Of a DNA stretch of 54,178 nt, positions 15,171-26,644 are shown in pieces (the first letter of the stretch is position 1; the number at the start of each line of letters is the position of its first letter). Below the pieces are notes generated by a model, which was not told where the DNA came from, searched no databases, and worked only from the letters and a program-made list of their open reading frames with translations. The position numbers and the translations under genes were made by a program. The stretch comes from Brevibacterium sp. ZH18 (lineage in GTDB: Bacteria > Actinomycetota > Actinomycetes > Actinomycetales > Brevibacteriaceae), in assembly GCF_022748595.1 (NCBI RefSeq), contig NZ_JALDSX010000023.1, forward strand, positions 1 through 54,178, written 5' to 3'.

Positions 15171-17728
15171 TCTTCCACATCCTCGGTGCCGGTCTGAGGC
15201 TCTGCGACCTCACCCTCGGGTACGTCAGCTTCGTCTTCGTCGATTTCCTCGACTGCGGTCTCGGGCCCACGCGTTACTGCGATAATACGATCATTCTTGC
15301 CCGGCTTCGCGAACACCACACCCATCGTGTTGCGTCCCTTGGCCGGAACCTCGTCGATGTTCGACCGAACGATCTTACCGCGTTCCATCACGACGAGGAC
15401 CTCTTCACCCTCATCGACGATGAGTCCGCCCACCAAGTCTCCGCGCTGTTCGGTGATCTTCGCAACTCGGATTCCCAGGCCGCCACGACCCTGGAGACGA
15501 TACTCGTCGACGGGTGTGCGCTTCGCGTAGCCGCCTTCTGTGACCACGAAGACGTAGGTGTCGGGCTGGATGACGTCCATGGTCAGCAGCTCGTCGTCGT
15601 CCTTGAACTTCATGCCGGTCACACCGCCTGTGACACGACCCAGGGGACGGATCGAACCGTCGTCGGCAGCGAAGCGGATCGACATTCCCTTGCGGGAGAT
15701 CATCAGCAGATGGTCCTCGGATCCGACGATGCGGGCGGAGACCAACTCATCCGGCTGCCCCTTGTACTCGCGCAGGTTGATCGCGATGACGCCGCCGGTG
15801 CGGTTCGAGTCGTACTCGCTCAAGCGGGTCTTCTTCACAACGCCGGAGCGTGTGGCGAGGATGAGGAATTCGGCTTCCTCGTAGTCTCTGATCGAGAGCA
15901 CCTTGGCGATCGTCTCGCCCGGCTGGAGAGCCAGGAGGTTCGCGACGTGCTGACCCTTGGCATCGCGTGATCCCTCGGGCAGCTCGTAGGCCTTCGCCCG
16001 GTAGACCCGACCCGTGTTCGTGAAGAACAGCAGCCAGTTATGCGTCGAGGTGACGAAGAACTGCTCGACGACGTCGTCCCCGCGCAGGTTCGCCCCCTTG
16101 ATGCCCTTGCCGCCCCGGTGCTGTGCCCGGTACAGGTGGTTCTGGGTGCGCTTGGCATACCCGCCGCGGGTGATGGTGACGACGACCTCTTCCTCCGGGA
16201 TGAGGTCTTCCATCGACACGTCTCCGTCGAATCCGGCGAGGATCTTGGTTCGGCGGTCGTCACCGTAGCGCTCGACGATGTCGTCGAGTTCCTCGGACAC
16301 GATCTCGCGCTGGCGAGCAGGAGTCGCGAGGATGTGATTGTATTCGGCGATCTGAGTCTCGATCTTGTCGGACTCTTCCTGGATCTTCAGGCGTTCCAGT
16401 GCGGCCAGACGGCGCAGCTGCAGATCAAGGATGGCATTGGCCTGGATCTCATCGACCTCGAGGAGCTCCATCAAACCTGTACGAGCCTCATCGGAGGACG
16501 GCGAACGACGGATCAGAGCAATGACCTCGTCGAGGGCATCGAGAGCCTTGAGGTAACCGCGCAGGATGTGAGCGCGCTCCTCCGCCTTGCGCAGACGGAA
16601 CTCGGTGCGACGGACGATGACTTCGATCTGGTGCTTGACCCATAGGCGCAGGAACGAATCCAAGCTCAGGGTTCGCGGCACACTGTCGACGATCGCCAGC
16701 ATGTTCGCAGAGAAGTTCTCCTGCAGCGAGGTGTGCTTGTAGAGGTTGTTGAGCACAACCTTCGCCACCGCATCGCGCTTGAGCACGATGACCAGACGCT
16801 GTCCGGTGCGTCCCGAGGACTCGTCACGCAGATCGGCGATGCCGGCGACCTTGCCGTCCTTGACGTAGGAGGCGATCTTCGCGGCCAGAGTGTCAGGGTT
16901 GACCATGTGCGGCAGTTCCGTGACGACCAGGCAGGTGCGGCCCTGGATCTCTTCGACCTCGACGACGGCGCGCTGCGTGATCGAACCGCGACCGGTGCGG
17001 TACATGTCCTCGATGCCTTTGCGACCCAGAATCGTCGCAGCCATCGGGAAGTCGGGGCCCTTGACGATGCCGAGCAGCGCCTCGAGTGCCTCTTCCTTGC
17101 TGACTTCGGGGTGGGAGAGAAGCCACTGAGCTCCGGCCGCGACCTCACGAAGGTTGTGCGGCGGGATGTTCGTGGCCATACCCACGGCGATGCCCGAGGA
17201 ACCGTTGACCAGCAGGTTCGGGAACCGGGAGGGCAGAACCGTCGGCTCCTGGTTGCGACCGTCGTAGTTGTCCTGGAAGTCGACAGTGCCCTCTTCGATG
17301 TCCCTGACCATCTCAAGAGCCAACGGAGCCATCTTGCACTCGGTGTAACGGGGCGCAGCCGCGCCGTCATCGCCAGGGGAACCGAAGTTGCCCTGTCCGG
17401 CGACGAGCGGGTAGCGCATCGTCCACGGCTGCACGAGGCGGACCATCGCATCATAGATCGCCGTATCACCGTGCGGGTGGTACTGGCCCATGACGTCGCC
17501 GACGACGCGTGAGCACTTCGAGAAGTTGCGGTCCGGCCGGTAGCCGCCGTCGAACATCGCGTACAGCACACGCCGATGGACGGGCTTGAGTCCATCGCGG
17601 ACATCCGGCAGGGCACGACCGACGATCACGCTCATCGCATAATCGAGGTACGACCTCTGCATCTCGAGATTGAGATCAACCTGTTCGACACGGTTGGTTT
17701 CGGTTCCGATATCGTTTTCGTCAGCCAA
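15167..17728 (-). CDS. gyrA: DNA gyrase subunit A
   Basis: The 853-residue subunit of the type II topoisomerase introduces negative supercoils with GyrB. Catalytic Tyr128 lies in [10 protein letters not shown]. The quinolone-resistance region reads [10 protein letters not shown] (about 84-93), with Thr89 and Asp93 at the positions of E. coli Ser83 and Asp87, so no classic resistance substitution at Asp87 is seen. The C-terminal beta-pinwheel carries a GyrA box [10 protein letters not shown] needed for DNA wrapping. The start is TTG with AAGGGAAGAG upstream; no in-frame ATG or GTG fits. It follows gyrB by 108 bases with a hairpin between and is coupled to the DUF3566 gene. Confidence 0.98.
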   Translation of the reverse strand: MADENDIGTETNRVEQVDLNLEMQRSYLDYAMSVIVGRALPDVRDGLKPVHRRVLYAMFDGGYRPDRNFSKCSRVVGDVMGQYHPHGDTAIYDAMVRLVQPWTMRYPLVAGQGNFGSPGDDGAAAPRYTECKMAPLALEMVRDIEEGTVDFQDNYDGRNQEPTVLPSRFPNLLVNGSSGIAVGMATNIPPHNLREVAAGAQWLLSHPEVSKEEALEALLGIVKGPDFPMAATILGRKGIEDMYRTGRGSITQRAVVEVEEIQGRTCLVVTELPHMVNPDTLAAKIASYVKDGKVAGIADLRDESSGRTGQRLVIVLKRDAVAKVVLNNLYKHTSLQENFSANMLAIVDSVPRTLSLDSFLRLWVKHQIEVIVRRTEFRLRKAEERAHILRGYLKALDALDEVIALIRRSPSSDEARTGLMELLEVDEIQANAILDLQLRRLAALERLKIQEESDKIETQIAEYNHILATPARQREIVSEELDDIVERYGDDRRTKILAGFDGDVSMEDLIPEEEVVVTITRGGYAKRTQNHLYRAQHRGGKGIKGANLRGDDVVEQFFVTSTHNWLLFFTNTGRVYRAKAYELPEGSRDAKGQHVANLLALQPGETIAKVLSIRDYEEAEFLILATRSGVVKKTRLSEYDSNRTGGVIAINLREYKGQPDELVSARIVGSEDHLLMISRKGMSIRFAADDGSIRPLGRVTGGVTGMKFKDDDELLTMDVIQPDTYVFVVTEGGYAKRTPVDEYRLQGRGGLGIRVAKITEQRGDLVGGLIVDEGEEVLVVMERGKIVRSNIDEVPAKGRNTMGVVFAKPGKNDRIIAVTRGPETAVEEIDEDEADVPEGEVAEPQTGTEDVEE

Positions 17729-17798
17729 TGTGGGCTCTTCCCTTGTGTCTTAACCGCACAGCACGGCGGTGATTGAGTTCGTGAGAGTCTGTATTCCT

Positions 17799-17828
17799 GT
17801 CAGCTCCCGAGCAGTGCCGGGAGCTGAC
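17799..17828 (-). terminator. Hairpin between gyrB and gyrA
   Basis: GTCAGCTCCCG (17799-17809) pairs perfectly with CGGGAGCTGAC (17818-17828), 11 bp with an 8-base loop, starting eight bases after the gyrB stop. No T-run follows, so it may attenuate or protect the gyrB message 3' end instead of ending it. Confidence 0.45.
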
Positions 17829-17836
17829 GGAGAGGA

Positions 17837-19864
<2,028 letters not shown>

Positions 19865-20024
19865 CTATCTATTCTACCGCGCCGAGACCAGAAATACCTG
19901 TAAGCGGCCCTGCAAGGTGCATTTGCGGAAATTTCACGCCTCAGATGTACCCCCGGGCACGAATGGGAGCCGCTGTCGCCGTTTACGGCCCTCTATCGCT
20001 TTTCGGATTCCAGTTCCCGCTTCG

Positions 20025-20537
20025 TCAGCCGAAGGTGTCTCGTGGTCCGCGGCCGGCCACACTGCGGCGGCCCTTCTTGAAGCTGCGTCCTCGTGGTCCG
20101 CGGATCTCGATCTCGGTGATCGTCTGCGAACCGAGCCCAGCTTCCAAAGCTCGGAGGATCGTGGGCTTGAGCACGCGCAGCTGCGTGGCCCAGGTCGTGG
20201 AGTCCGCGGCGATGATGAGCAGCGGAGGCGAGAAGTCGACGGGTTTGCAGTGCTCTGCGACCTGTTCGCCGACGAGCTCGGGCCACCGGCCGAGGACATT
20301 GCCGATGTCGATCGACGACGACCAGCCTCGGGCGGAGATGAGCTTGCCCAGTGCCGAAGAGATCGTCGCGGGATCCCTCTTGTCTTTCCCCGCACCGGTG
20401 TAGACCGCCTCGCCGCGCAGACGCGAACGCCGGCGGCTGCGGACGAACTTCGCCTCTGTCGCCTCCATCCGCCGGACGCGGTCAAGCGCCTCGAGGGCGG
20501 CCACCGGCGTCGACATGTCCCTCTCGATGCCGCTCAC
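20025..20537 (-). CDS. dciA: DciA (DUF721) helicase-loading protein
   Basis: The 170-residue protein has the DUF721/DciA domain at about 60-145: ALGKLISARGWSSSIDIGNV, then LGRWPELVGEQVAEHCKPVD and LLIIAADSTTWATQLRVL. DciA is the ancestral loader or operator of the DnaB replicative helicase in bacteria without DnaC/DnaI. The basic N-terminal part (RSRRRSRLRG) and C-terminal tail are typical of actinobacterial members (Rv0004). The GTG start follows GAAGGTGATG. It lies 31 bases after recF on the same strand, completing the dnaA-dnaN-recF-dciA order. Confidence 0.92.
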   Translation of the reverse strand: MSGIERDMSTPVAALEALDRVRRMEATEAKFVRSRRRSRLRGEAVYTGAGKDKRDPATISSALGKLISARGWSSSIDIGNVLGRWPELVGEQVAEHCKPVDFSPPLLIIAADSTTWATQLRVLKPTILRALEAGLGSQTITEIEIRGPRGRSFKKGRRSVAGRGPRDTFG

Positions 20538-20568
20538 AGCATCACCTTCATGGTCACGACGCAGTTAC

Positions 20569-21870
20569 TCATGATGCATCGGCGTCCTCTGGGGAGGATC
20601 CGCGGGAAGACGATGCGGAAGACGAGCTCGAGGATGAGTCGGTAGATGAGGCAGGGGTAGATGAAACAGGGGTAGATGAGGCAGCGGACGAGGCGGGGAC
20701 TGATGCTGGATCAGGACGCGAGGCAGGATTCGGATCGTGCTGCTGTCCCTGCAGCAGACGGCCACCATCGATCCGCCTGCCTTCGAGCCCCTCGGGAAGG
20801 TCACCATCGACGGCGGCGGTGATGAACACCTGTTCCGCTTCAGTGATCCTTGAGGCCAGACGGTTCCGCCGTCCCGTATCCAGTTCGGCGAAGACGTCGT
20901 CGAGGACGAGGATGGGCTGTTCCGCGGTGGACCCGGCATCAGAGCTGAGCAGATCCCAACCGGCCAGCTGCATGGCCAAAGCCAGAGACCAGGTCTCTCC
21001 GTGTGAGGCGTACCCTTTGGCCGGATGGTCGCCGATCGTCAGCGACAGATCGTCGCGTCCGGGGCCGTGGAGCGTGAGCCCGCGCTCGATCTCCGTGGTG
21101 CGCCGACGCTCAAGAGCTGCGAGGAGCATCTCCCTGCATTCGGCAGCCGATTGAGCCTGAGAGTAGTCGATGCGCGAATCGTAGCGAGCTTTGATTCCCT
21201 GTCGTTCGAGCCGAGCATCTGCGGCGATGAAGGCGAAGTTGCGCTGCAGGGGTTCGACGATATCGGCGAGGATCTTCTGCCGACCGAAGACCAGCTCGGC
21301 AGCAGAGTCCGCGTAGGCCATGTTCCAGATGTCCAGGGTGGCTTCAAGTCCGGGGTCTCTGTCCTCGCGCAGCCTCTTGAGCAGGGCATTGCGCTGCTTG
21401 AGCGCCCGCTCGAAGTCCGTGATGACTGAGGAATAGCGGGGATTGCGGGCGACGACCAAGGTGTCCATCCACGACCGGCGTTCAGCCGGCTCACCGCGGA
21501 CGAGACTGAGATCTTCGGGAGCGAAGACCACACAGGAGACGAGGCCCAGGATCTCCTTCATCTTCACCGGAGAGCGATTGACCCTGGCTCGGTTCGCTCC
21601 CTTCGACTGGATCGAGACTTCCACTGTCGCGTGCCGCTGATCGCGATTGACCAGCGCGGACACGGTCGCGGTCTGCGCATGCTCGTTGACCAGAGGCGCA
21701 TCGAAGGCGACACGGTGGGACCGCAGATGGGCAAGATACCCAATCGCCTCGACGATGTTGGTCTTGCCGGTTCCGTTGTCGGCCACGAATGTGGTGACTC
21801 CGGGGTCGAACTCGAGATCGAGTTCGGGGTACGACCGGTAGCTACGCAGTGAGAGTCGCGATATCCACAT
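20569..21870 (-). CDS. recF: DNA replication/repair protein RecF
   Basis: The 433-residue SMC-like ATPase loads RecA at gaps. It opens ISRLSLRSYRSYPELDLEF and has the Walker A sequence ADNGTGKTN (about 30-38; Ala replaces the first Gly but still fits the P-loop pattern), the signature region YASHGETWSLALAMQL (about 283-298) and Walker B PILVLDDVFAELD (about 320-332). After about residue 370 the normal fold ends, and a 60-residue Ser/Thr/Pro/Ala tail follows that RecF proteins usually lack; part is a 15-bp tandem repeat. Its ATG follows the dnaN stop with no base between, so it is tightly coupled. Confidence 0.96.
   Translation of the reverse strand: MWISRLSLRSYRSYPELDLEFDPGVTTFVADNGTGKTNIVEAIGYLAHLRSHRVAFDAPLVNEHAQTATVSALVNRDQRHATVEVSIQSKGANRARVNRSPVKMKEILGLVSCVVFAPEDLSLVRGEPAERRSWMDTLVVARNPRYSSVITDFERALKQRNALLKRLREDRDPGLEATLDIWNMAYADSAAELVFGRQKILADIVEPLQRNFAFIAADARLERQGIKARYDSRIDYSQAQSAAECREMLLAALERRRTTEIERGLTLHGPGRDDLSLTIGDHPAKGYASHGETWSLALAMQLAGWDLLSSDAGSTAEQPILVLDDVFAELDTGRRNRLASRITEAEQVFITAAVDGDLPEGLEGRRIDGGRLLQGQQHDPNPASRPDPASVPASSAASSTPVSSTPASSTDSSSSSSSASSSRGSSPEDADAS
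20641..20685 (-). repeat. 15-bp tandem repeat in the recF 3' end
   Basis: Three consecutive units of GGTAGATGAGGCAGG (plus strand; the second has two and the third one substitution) encode the Ser/Thr/Pro/Ala tail of RecF. The unit is a multiple of three, so copy-number change would keep the frame. Confidence 0.85.
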
Positions 21871-23010
21871 TCAGATACGCGTCGGCATGAGCAAGTACCG
21901 ATACGACTCGTCCGCTGAGGAGTCCATGTCCCTCTGCCCGGAGATGATGACGGGCTTCATGGGCTGAGTGAACGAGAAATTCACGTAGGGACTCTCGATG
22001 GCGGCCAGACCCTCGGCGATGTAGTGCGGATTGAAGCCGACGGTGATCGGATCGCCCTGCAGAACAGCTTCGACGGCTTCTGATGCCTGCGCATCATCAC
22101 CGGTGCCGGCGTGGAGGGTGAGCATTCCATCGCTGACCTCGAAGCGCAGCGGGGTGTTCCGCTCGGCCACGAGGGAGACACGGCGGACTGCTTCGCGCAG
22201 AACTCCCGTCTCAACGATCGCGTGGATCGGCACCGAATCAGGGAAGAGCGAACGAACCTTCGGGTATTCGCCTTCGACGAGCAGCGACGTTGTGACCCGT
22301 CCAGCCGAGGTGAACGAAATGAGGTCTTTGCCCGCATCGGTACTCAGCCCGATAGTGACATCCCCGCCGAGGGACTTCGAGACATCGGAGAGAGTGCGAC
22401 CACGCAGCAGAGCAACAGCAGAGACATCCGGGCGGCCCGGATTCCACGTGAACTCACGCACTGCAAGACGGTAGCGGTCGGTGGCGAGCAATGTGACCTT
22501 CTCGCCCTCGATCTCAACACGGACACTGGTCAGGATCGGAAGGGTATCGTCCTTCGACGTCGCGATCGTGACCTGTGAGACCGCGTTCTGGAATTCGCCG
22601 GCCGAAACAGTTCCGGAGTCAGCAGGAATCTGCGGCAGCGATGGGTATTCGGCAACGGGCATCGTCATCAGTGAGAAGCGCGAAGAACCACATGTGACAT
22701 CGACCTTCGAGTCGATCTGCTCGAGGGTGACCTCCTGGTTCGGCAGAGCCTTCGAAATGTCGGCGAGGAGACGACCGGAAACCAGGACGGTTCCAGCTGT
22801 GACAACATCGGCTGCGATCTCGACTCGAGACGAAACCTCGTAGTCGAAGACTGCCAAGCGAACAGTTCCTCCAGCCTCAGCGGTGATGAGGATGCCGGTC
22901 AGGACCGGGGCCGAGGGACGGTTGGGAAGGGTCTTGGTCGCCCAAGTCACCGCATCAGCGAGAACATCGCGGTTGACTTTGAACTTCAGGGGAGATGCTT
23001 CGTCGTTCAC
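21871..23010 (-). CDS. dnaN: DNA polymerase III sliding clamp (beta subunit)
   Basis: The 379-residue protein has three repeated clamp folds. It begins FKVNRDVLADAVTWATKTLP and ends SYRYLLMPTRI, a typical beta-clamp terminus (Y-x-x-MP-x-R). The homodimeric ring tethers polymerase III and repair polymerases to DNA. The GTG start follows GAAGGAG. It is directly fused end-to-start with recF, and is separated from dnaA by a 541-base origin-like spacer. Confidence 0.98.
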   Translation of the reverse strand: MNDEASPLKFKVNRDVLADAVTWATKTLPNRPSAPVLTGILITAEAGGTVRLAVFDYEVSSRVEIAADVVTAGTVLVSGRLLADISKALPNQEVTLEQIDSKVDVTCGSSRFSLMTMPVAEYPSLPQIPADSGTVSAGEFQNAVSQVTIATSKDDTLPILTSVRVEIEGEKVTLLATDRYRLAVREFTWNPGRPDVSAVALLRGRTLSDVSKSLGGDVTIGLSTDAGKDLISFTSAGRVTTSLLVEGEYPKVRSLFPDSVPIHAIVETGVLREAVRRVSLVAERNTPLRFEVSDGMLTLHAGTGDDAQASEAVEAVLQGDPITVGFNPHYIAEGLAAIESPYVNFSFTQPMKPVIISGQRDMDSSADESYRYLLMPTRI

Positions 23011-23551
23011 TTTACTCCTTCGGGGTGGCCACCCGACGTACTCAAGACACTGGCGTGAGGGTGCTCGGAAAACTCTACACAGCCTATCGGAAATCTGGGT
23101 ACCCCGGCATGGGGCAGCGAACTTCGAGGCGATCGCCAGTGGCTGGCGGAACTGTGAACGAGAAGATCTCGGATTCGAGAACGTCGGGGATCGACGTGTT
23201 CGAATATCGGATCGGACTCAGAGCTTGGTCTGTGCCTGTGTTTCAACTTTGTCGAGATCGTCCGATGCAGTCGATGGCGGGCACCCTCTTACAACTTCCA
23301 TTCATGTAGTAGAAGTATTAGCACCTGTGGAGATTGTGGATAACTGTTCGTTACGCCCGAGTAATCAGGGATGTTGACGAGAATCGACCTGTGGATCCGC
23401 TGTGCATCCGCAGGGACCCTTCGGTGGAGGCTTGGGTAAGCACAACGGTGTAGTTCACAGGCTTCCACTCTCGAGTGCGAGTTATCCACCGCGTTATCCC
23501 CAGCAGGGTCAGTTTGTCCCCAACGTTATCCACAGATGTGCATATCGCTTT
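23011..23551. other. dnaA-dnaN intergenic region with DnaA boxes (probable oriC)
   Basis: In actinobacteria oriC usually lies between dnaA and dnaN. This 541-base non-coding spacer holds DnaA-box matches: TGTGGATAA (23335-23343), TTATCCACC (23482-23490), TTATCCCCA (23494-23502) and the perfect TTATCCACA (23526-23534). A degenerate TGTGGATCC is at 23390-23398. Three boxes lie within 53 bases just after the dnaA stop. The relatively AT-rich stretch 23290-23320 next to the first box could be the unwinding element. The part nearest dnaN will also hold its promoter. Confidence 0.75.
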
Positions 23552-25204
23552 CTATAGGCGATGTTGCTGTTTAATGCGGTTTGTTAACTCGGTGACCTGC
23601 GTGTAGACGGCTCGTCGTTCGGCCATCTGAGTTCGAATCTTCTTGTTCGCATGCATCACAGTTGTGTGATCGCGTCCACCGAAAGCCTGTCCGATCTTGG
23701 GCAGCGAGAGATCGGTGAGCTCACGGCACAGGTACATGGCGATCTGGCGTGCGGTGGTGAGAGTCCGTGACCGAGAGGTTCCGCACAGGTCATCGAGGGT
23801 GAGGGTGAAGTAGGCAGCAGTCTGGCCCATGATGTCGGCCGCGGTGATGGTCGGGGTCTCATCCTGTGTGATGAAGTCCTTGAGCACCGTCTCGGCCAAG
23901 CTGACGTCGACCTGCTGGTCGTTGAGGTTGGCGAATGCGGTGACGCGGATGAGTGCACCCTCGAGCTCGCGGATGTTCGAGGAGACGCGAGAGGCGATGT
24001 ACTCGAGGACATCATCGGGGACGTCGAGGTGCTCGCCGGCAGCCTTGCGTCGCAGAATCGCGAAGCGGGTCTCCATATCAGGGGGCTGCACATCGGTGAG
24101 CAGACCCCATTCGAAGCGGGAGCGCAGTCGTTCCTCGAAGCCTTTGAGCATCTTCGGCGGTTGGTCGGAGGTGATGACGACCTGTTTGGCCTCGTTGTGC
24201 AGCGAATTGAATGTGTGGAAGAACTCCTCCACGGTCGCATCTTTGCCCTGTAGGAACTGGATGTCATCGATCATGAGGATGTCCACTTCCCGGTAGCGGC
24301 GTTGGAAGGCCGGCCGCAGGGAGTTCGAAGTCCGGGATGACCCGATCGTATTGATGAAGTCGTTGACGAATTCTTCGCTTGAGACGTATTTGACCCGGAT
24401 CTCCGGGTAGAGCTGAGTCGCGTAGTAGCCGATCGCGTGAAGGAGGTGGGTTTTGCCCAGGCCGGAATCCCCGTAGATGAACAGTGGGTTATAGGCCTTG
24501 GCCGGTGCTTCGGCCACGGCGAAAGCCGTTGCGTGGGCGAAGCGATTCGATGCGCCGATGACGAAGGTGTCGAACGTGTACTTGGGGTTGAGCTGAGCGA
24601 CTCCAGGAACGTCGACCGGTGGAGCGGTCTGGGCGGCGGTCGCCTCGGCGATCTTCCTCTCCCGCTCTGTTCTGTCCACAGACGGAGTGGGTGGCGGCGC
24701 CGAGGTGGGGGCGGGAGAGCTGTAATTGCTCGGCTCAGCGTAATCGGTCGGGTCGTGGGGCGACGGTGCCTCGGAGCGCGCGGCCGGTGCTGCAGGCGGT
24801 GCTGATGAAGAAGCAGGAGAGTAGGAGGAGGGAACTGCGGACCCGGTCGATGACGTCGAGGTGACGGGATCGATCTCGATCGGTGAGCCGGGGGTGGGCT
24901 CGCCGATGAGATCTTCGAAGCGGATCGGGACATCCAGCTCTGGGTCGACCACGAACCCGAAGGTGACGTCGAACCCGAGAACCTTGGAGAATTCCCTGGT
25001 CAGAGGTGCCAGAAGGCGGGTCTCGATGGTGCGGCGGGTGTGTTCGTCGCGAACCGCGAGGAGGACGAGGGCGTTGTCGACCAGAGCTTTGGGAAGGGCG
25101 AGGGACAGGAAGCCTCTCTGATGAGCAGTCAGACTGTCGTCTTTGTCCAGGGTCGAGACCACCGTCCGCCATTGGCTGATGAGCTCATTTTTGGAAAGCG
25201 ACAC
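23552..25204 (-). CDS. dnaA: Chromosomal replication initiator DnaA
   Basis: The 550-residue AAA+ initiator has domain I (about 1-100), a long Ser/Pro/Ala-rich linker domain II (about 101-205), Walker A GDSGLGKT (245-252), Walker [11 protein letters not shown], and domain IV with the DnaA-box-binding signature [16 protein letters not shown] near the C-terminus. It melts oriC and recruits helicase. The start is GTG, with GGAGG ten bases upstream. DnaA boxes on both sides of the gene suggest autoregulation. Divergent from rpmH. Confidence 0.98.
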   Translation of the reverse strand: MSLSKNELISQWRTVVSTLDKDDSLTAHQRGFLSLALPKALVDNALVLLAVRDEHTRRTIETRLLAPLTREFSKVLGFDVTFGFVVDPELDVPIRFEDLIGEPTPGSPIEIDPVTSTSSTGSAVPSSYSPASSSAPPAAPAARSEAPSPHDPTDYAEPSNYSSPAPTSAPPPTPSVDRTERERKIAEATAAQTAPPVDVPGVAQLNPKYTFDTFVIGASNRFAHATAFAVAEAPAKAYNPLFIYGDSGLGKTHLLHAIGYYATQLYPEIRVKYVSSEEFVNDFINTIGSSRTSNSLRPAFQRRYREVDILMIDDIQFLQGKDATVEEFFHTFNSLHNEAKQVVITSDQPPKMLKGFEERLRSRFEWGLLTDVQPPDMETRFAILRRKAAGEHLDVPDDVLEYIASRVSSNIRELEGALIRVTAFANLNDQQVDVSLAETVLKDFITQDETPTITAADIMGQTAAYFTLTLDDLCGTSRSRTLTTARQIAMYLCRELTDLSLPKIGQAFGGRDHTTVMHANKKIRTQMAERRAVYTQVTELTNRIKQQHRL

Positions 25205-25400
25205 CGTCTATCTACCTCCGTGTTTGTGATTCCATGTTCGGGTATTCCACACCTGTGTATGACTTCCACATAGTTTTCCACAGTTTGTGGAGAACTGACG
25301 AGTCAACCGTGTAATACTCCACACTGGTGGATAAGCATGTGGAAAACTACACGGCTGTGACTTGTGGATGACGACAGGCGACGGGTGGATGAATTTCGAT
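25205..25400. promoter_or_regulatory. DnaA-box cluster upstream of dnaA
   Basis: Box-like 9-mers in both orientations: TATTCCACA (25243-25251), TTTTCCACA (25274-25282), TGTGGAGAA (25286-25294), TACTCCACA (25315-25323), GGTGGATAA (25326-25334), TGTGGAAAA (25338-25346), TGTGGATGA (25363-25371) and GGTGGATGA (25384-25392). Each differs from TTATCCACA by one or two bases. This dense array covers the dnaA promoter region and could be a second origin module or an autoregulatory element. Confidence 0.65.
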
Positions 25401-25440
25401 GAACCCCTGGGGACAGTGATGTGAAACATCTCGAGCGAGT

Positions 25441-25470
25441 TTGACCAGGAAGTTTCGCCTTCGCTATGAT
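25441..25470 (+). promoter_or_regulatory. rpmH promoter
   Basis: TTGACC (25441-25446) and TATGAT (25465-25470) with an 18-bp spacer form the best consensus promoter in the window. It should start transcription near 25477, giving a leader of about 140 bases before rpmH. Confidence 0.75.
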
Positions 25471-25540
25471 GGGGTGTCCTGTGTACCGGGCTTCATCCGA
25501 TTATCTTGATTATCTTTTGGCTCTTATGCACAGGAGTGCT

Positions 25541-25590
25541 CGGCGGTCGAGACTCGTACCGCCGTTTTTTGTGAGAATGCTCAGGCATTC
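25541..25590 (+). terminator. Leader hairpins before rpmH, terminator/attenuator-like
   Basis: CGGCGGT (25541-25547) pairs with ACCGCCG (25558-25564), with an inner CGA/TCG pairing, and runs directly into GTTTTTTG: a textbook intrinsic terminator shape inside the rpmH leader. A second hairpin, GAATGC-TCAG-GCATTC (25575-25590), follows, 30 bases before the start codon. Confidence 0.6.
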
Positions 25591-25619
25591 GCCCGCAACC
25601 TAGAAATCGGAGACTTGAA

Positions 25620-25757
25620 GTGAGTAAGCGTACTTTCCAGCCCAACAACCGCAAGCGCGCCAAGAAGCACGGCTTCCGTCTGCGCATGCGCACCCGTGCC
25701 GGCCGTTCGATCCTGGCCGCACGTCGTCGCAAGGGACGTTCCGAAGTTTCGGCATAA
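25620..25757 (+). CDS. rpmH: 50S ribosomal protein L34
   Basis: The 45-residue, very basic protein starts [20 protein letters not shown] and ends in a [13 protein letters not shown] block, the full L34 signature. The start is GTG, with GGAG upstream. It lies opposite to dnaA and one base before rnpA, the universal rpmH-rnpA arrangement. It has a strong promoter and a structured leader. Confidence 0.97.
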   Translation: MSKRTFQPNNRKRAKKHGFRLRMRTRAGRSILAARRRKGRSEVSA

Positions 25758-25758
25758 G

Positions 25759-26118
25759 GTGATCTCTGCGGCTCACCGGATACGCAGCGGCGACGACTTC
25801 AAGCGAGTCTTCAAAGCCGGTGTCCGTGTCCGCTCGGATCATCTGATGGCACACAGCCTGCCAGAGGCTGATGATTCCCACGCCGTGCGCGTGGGTTTCA
25901 TCGTATCCAAGGCCGTTGGCAATGCCGTCAGAAGGAATCGGGTCAAACGTCGGCTGCGCGAGCTCATGCGCGTGCGGCTCGACGATTTGGATCCCGGTTC
26001 CCTTTTCGTAGTTCGGGCTCTGCCCAATGCCGCCGAGGCTGATTTCGGTGAGCTCGAGACCGAGGTTGCGATGCTCATCGACAAGGCACTGAAGAAGCAG
26101 CGGAGTCGTGGACGCTGA
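25759..26118 (+). CDS. rnpA: Ribonuclease P protein component
   Basis: The 119-residue basic protein helps RNase P RNA trim tRNA 5' leaders. It opens SAAHRIRSGDDFKRVF and has the RNA-binding signature AVGNAVRRNRVKRRLRELMR (about 53-72), with the RNR block. The open frame reaches back to 25696 inside rpmH, but the GTG at 25759, one base after the rpmH stop, fits the family start. Its ribosome-binding site is weak, so it likely depends on coupling to rpmH. It overlaps yidD by 11 bases. Confidence 0.95.
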   Translation: MISAAHRIRSGDDFKRVFKAGVRVRSDHLMAHSLPEADDSHAVRVGFIVSKAVGNAVRRNRVKRRLRELMRVRLDDLDPGSLFVVRALPNAAEADFGELETEVAMLIDKALKKQRSRGR

Positions 26119-26461
26119 GCATGATCTGAAGCATCGGTCTGAAGTTCCCCGCAGACCCTCGGGATTCTGGCCCTCCACCTGGTGGGTGGTCAGGATCGGA
26201 CCACGCATGCCGTTCGTATGGTTCATCCGGGCTTACCGTGTGGTGGTCTCCCCGATGTACGGGCAGGTGTGCCGGTACTATCCGAGCTGTTCGATGTACG
26301 GCCTCGAGGCCTTCGAGATACACGGAGTTCTCAAGGGAATGGTGTTAACTGGTTGGCGAATACTGCGATGCAATCCCTTTTCCCACGGCGGGGTGGACCA
26401 CGTTCCCGGTTCAGCACGTCAGGCCCGTTCAATTTCGATGAATACCGAGGACGGCCGCTGA
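26108..26461 (+). CDS. yidD: Membrane protein insertion efficiency factor YidD
   Basis: The 117-residue protein contains the YidD core: FIRAYRVVVSPMYGQVCRYY (about 39-58) with PSCSMYGLEAF, then GWRILRCNPFSHGGVDHVP, i.e. the conserved three cysteines. YidD is a small membrane-associated protein assisting YidC. The GTG start lies within the rnpA 3' end (11-base overlap). The first 30 residues are not conserved, so a later start is possible. It is part of the rpmH-rnpA-yidD-yidC order. Confidence 0.92.
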   Translation: MDAEHDLKHRSEVPRRPSGFWPSTWWVVRIGPRMPFVWFIRAYRVVVSPMYGQVCRYYPSCSMYGLEAFEIHGVLKGMVLTGWRILRCNPFSHGGVDHVPGSARQARSISMNTEDGR

Positions 26462-26644
26462 ACGATCCTCATGTCTGTCTCGTACTTCCACTCGCGTGAG
26501 CGCAGGGTGCACGGGCACCGTGAGGACTGCAGAGTGGAGACCGTGGGAGACCCGCGATCAGGACAGACAGTCCCGTGTCGCGAAGACCTGTGAACAATGG
26601 CAAAATGAACGATCGTGACGATTCGTTGTAACGAGGAGAACTGA

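Noticed and set aside
15167..17728. Quinolone-resistance mutation in gyrA
   Set aside because: Thr89 at the E. coli Ser83 position is a small hydroxyl residue that can be wild type, and the Asp87-equivalent Asp93 is retained.
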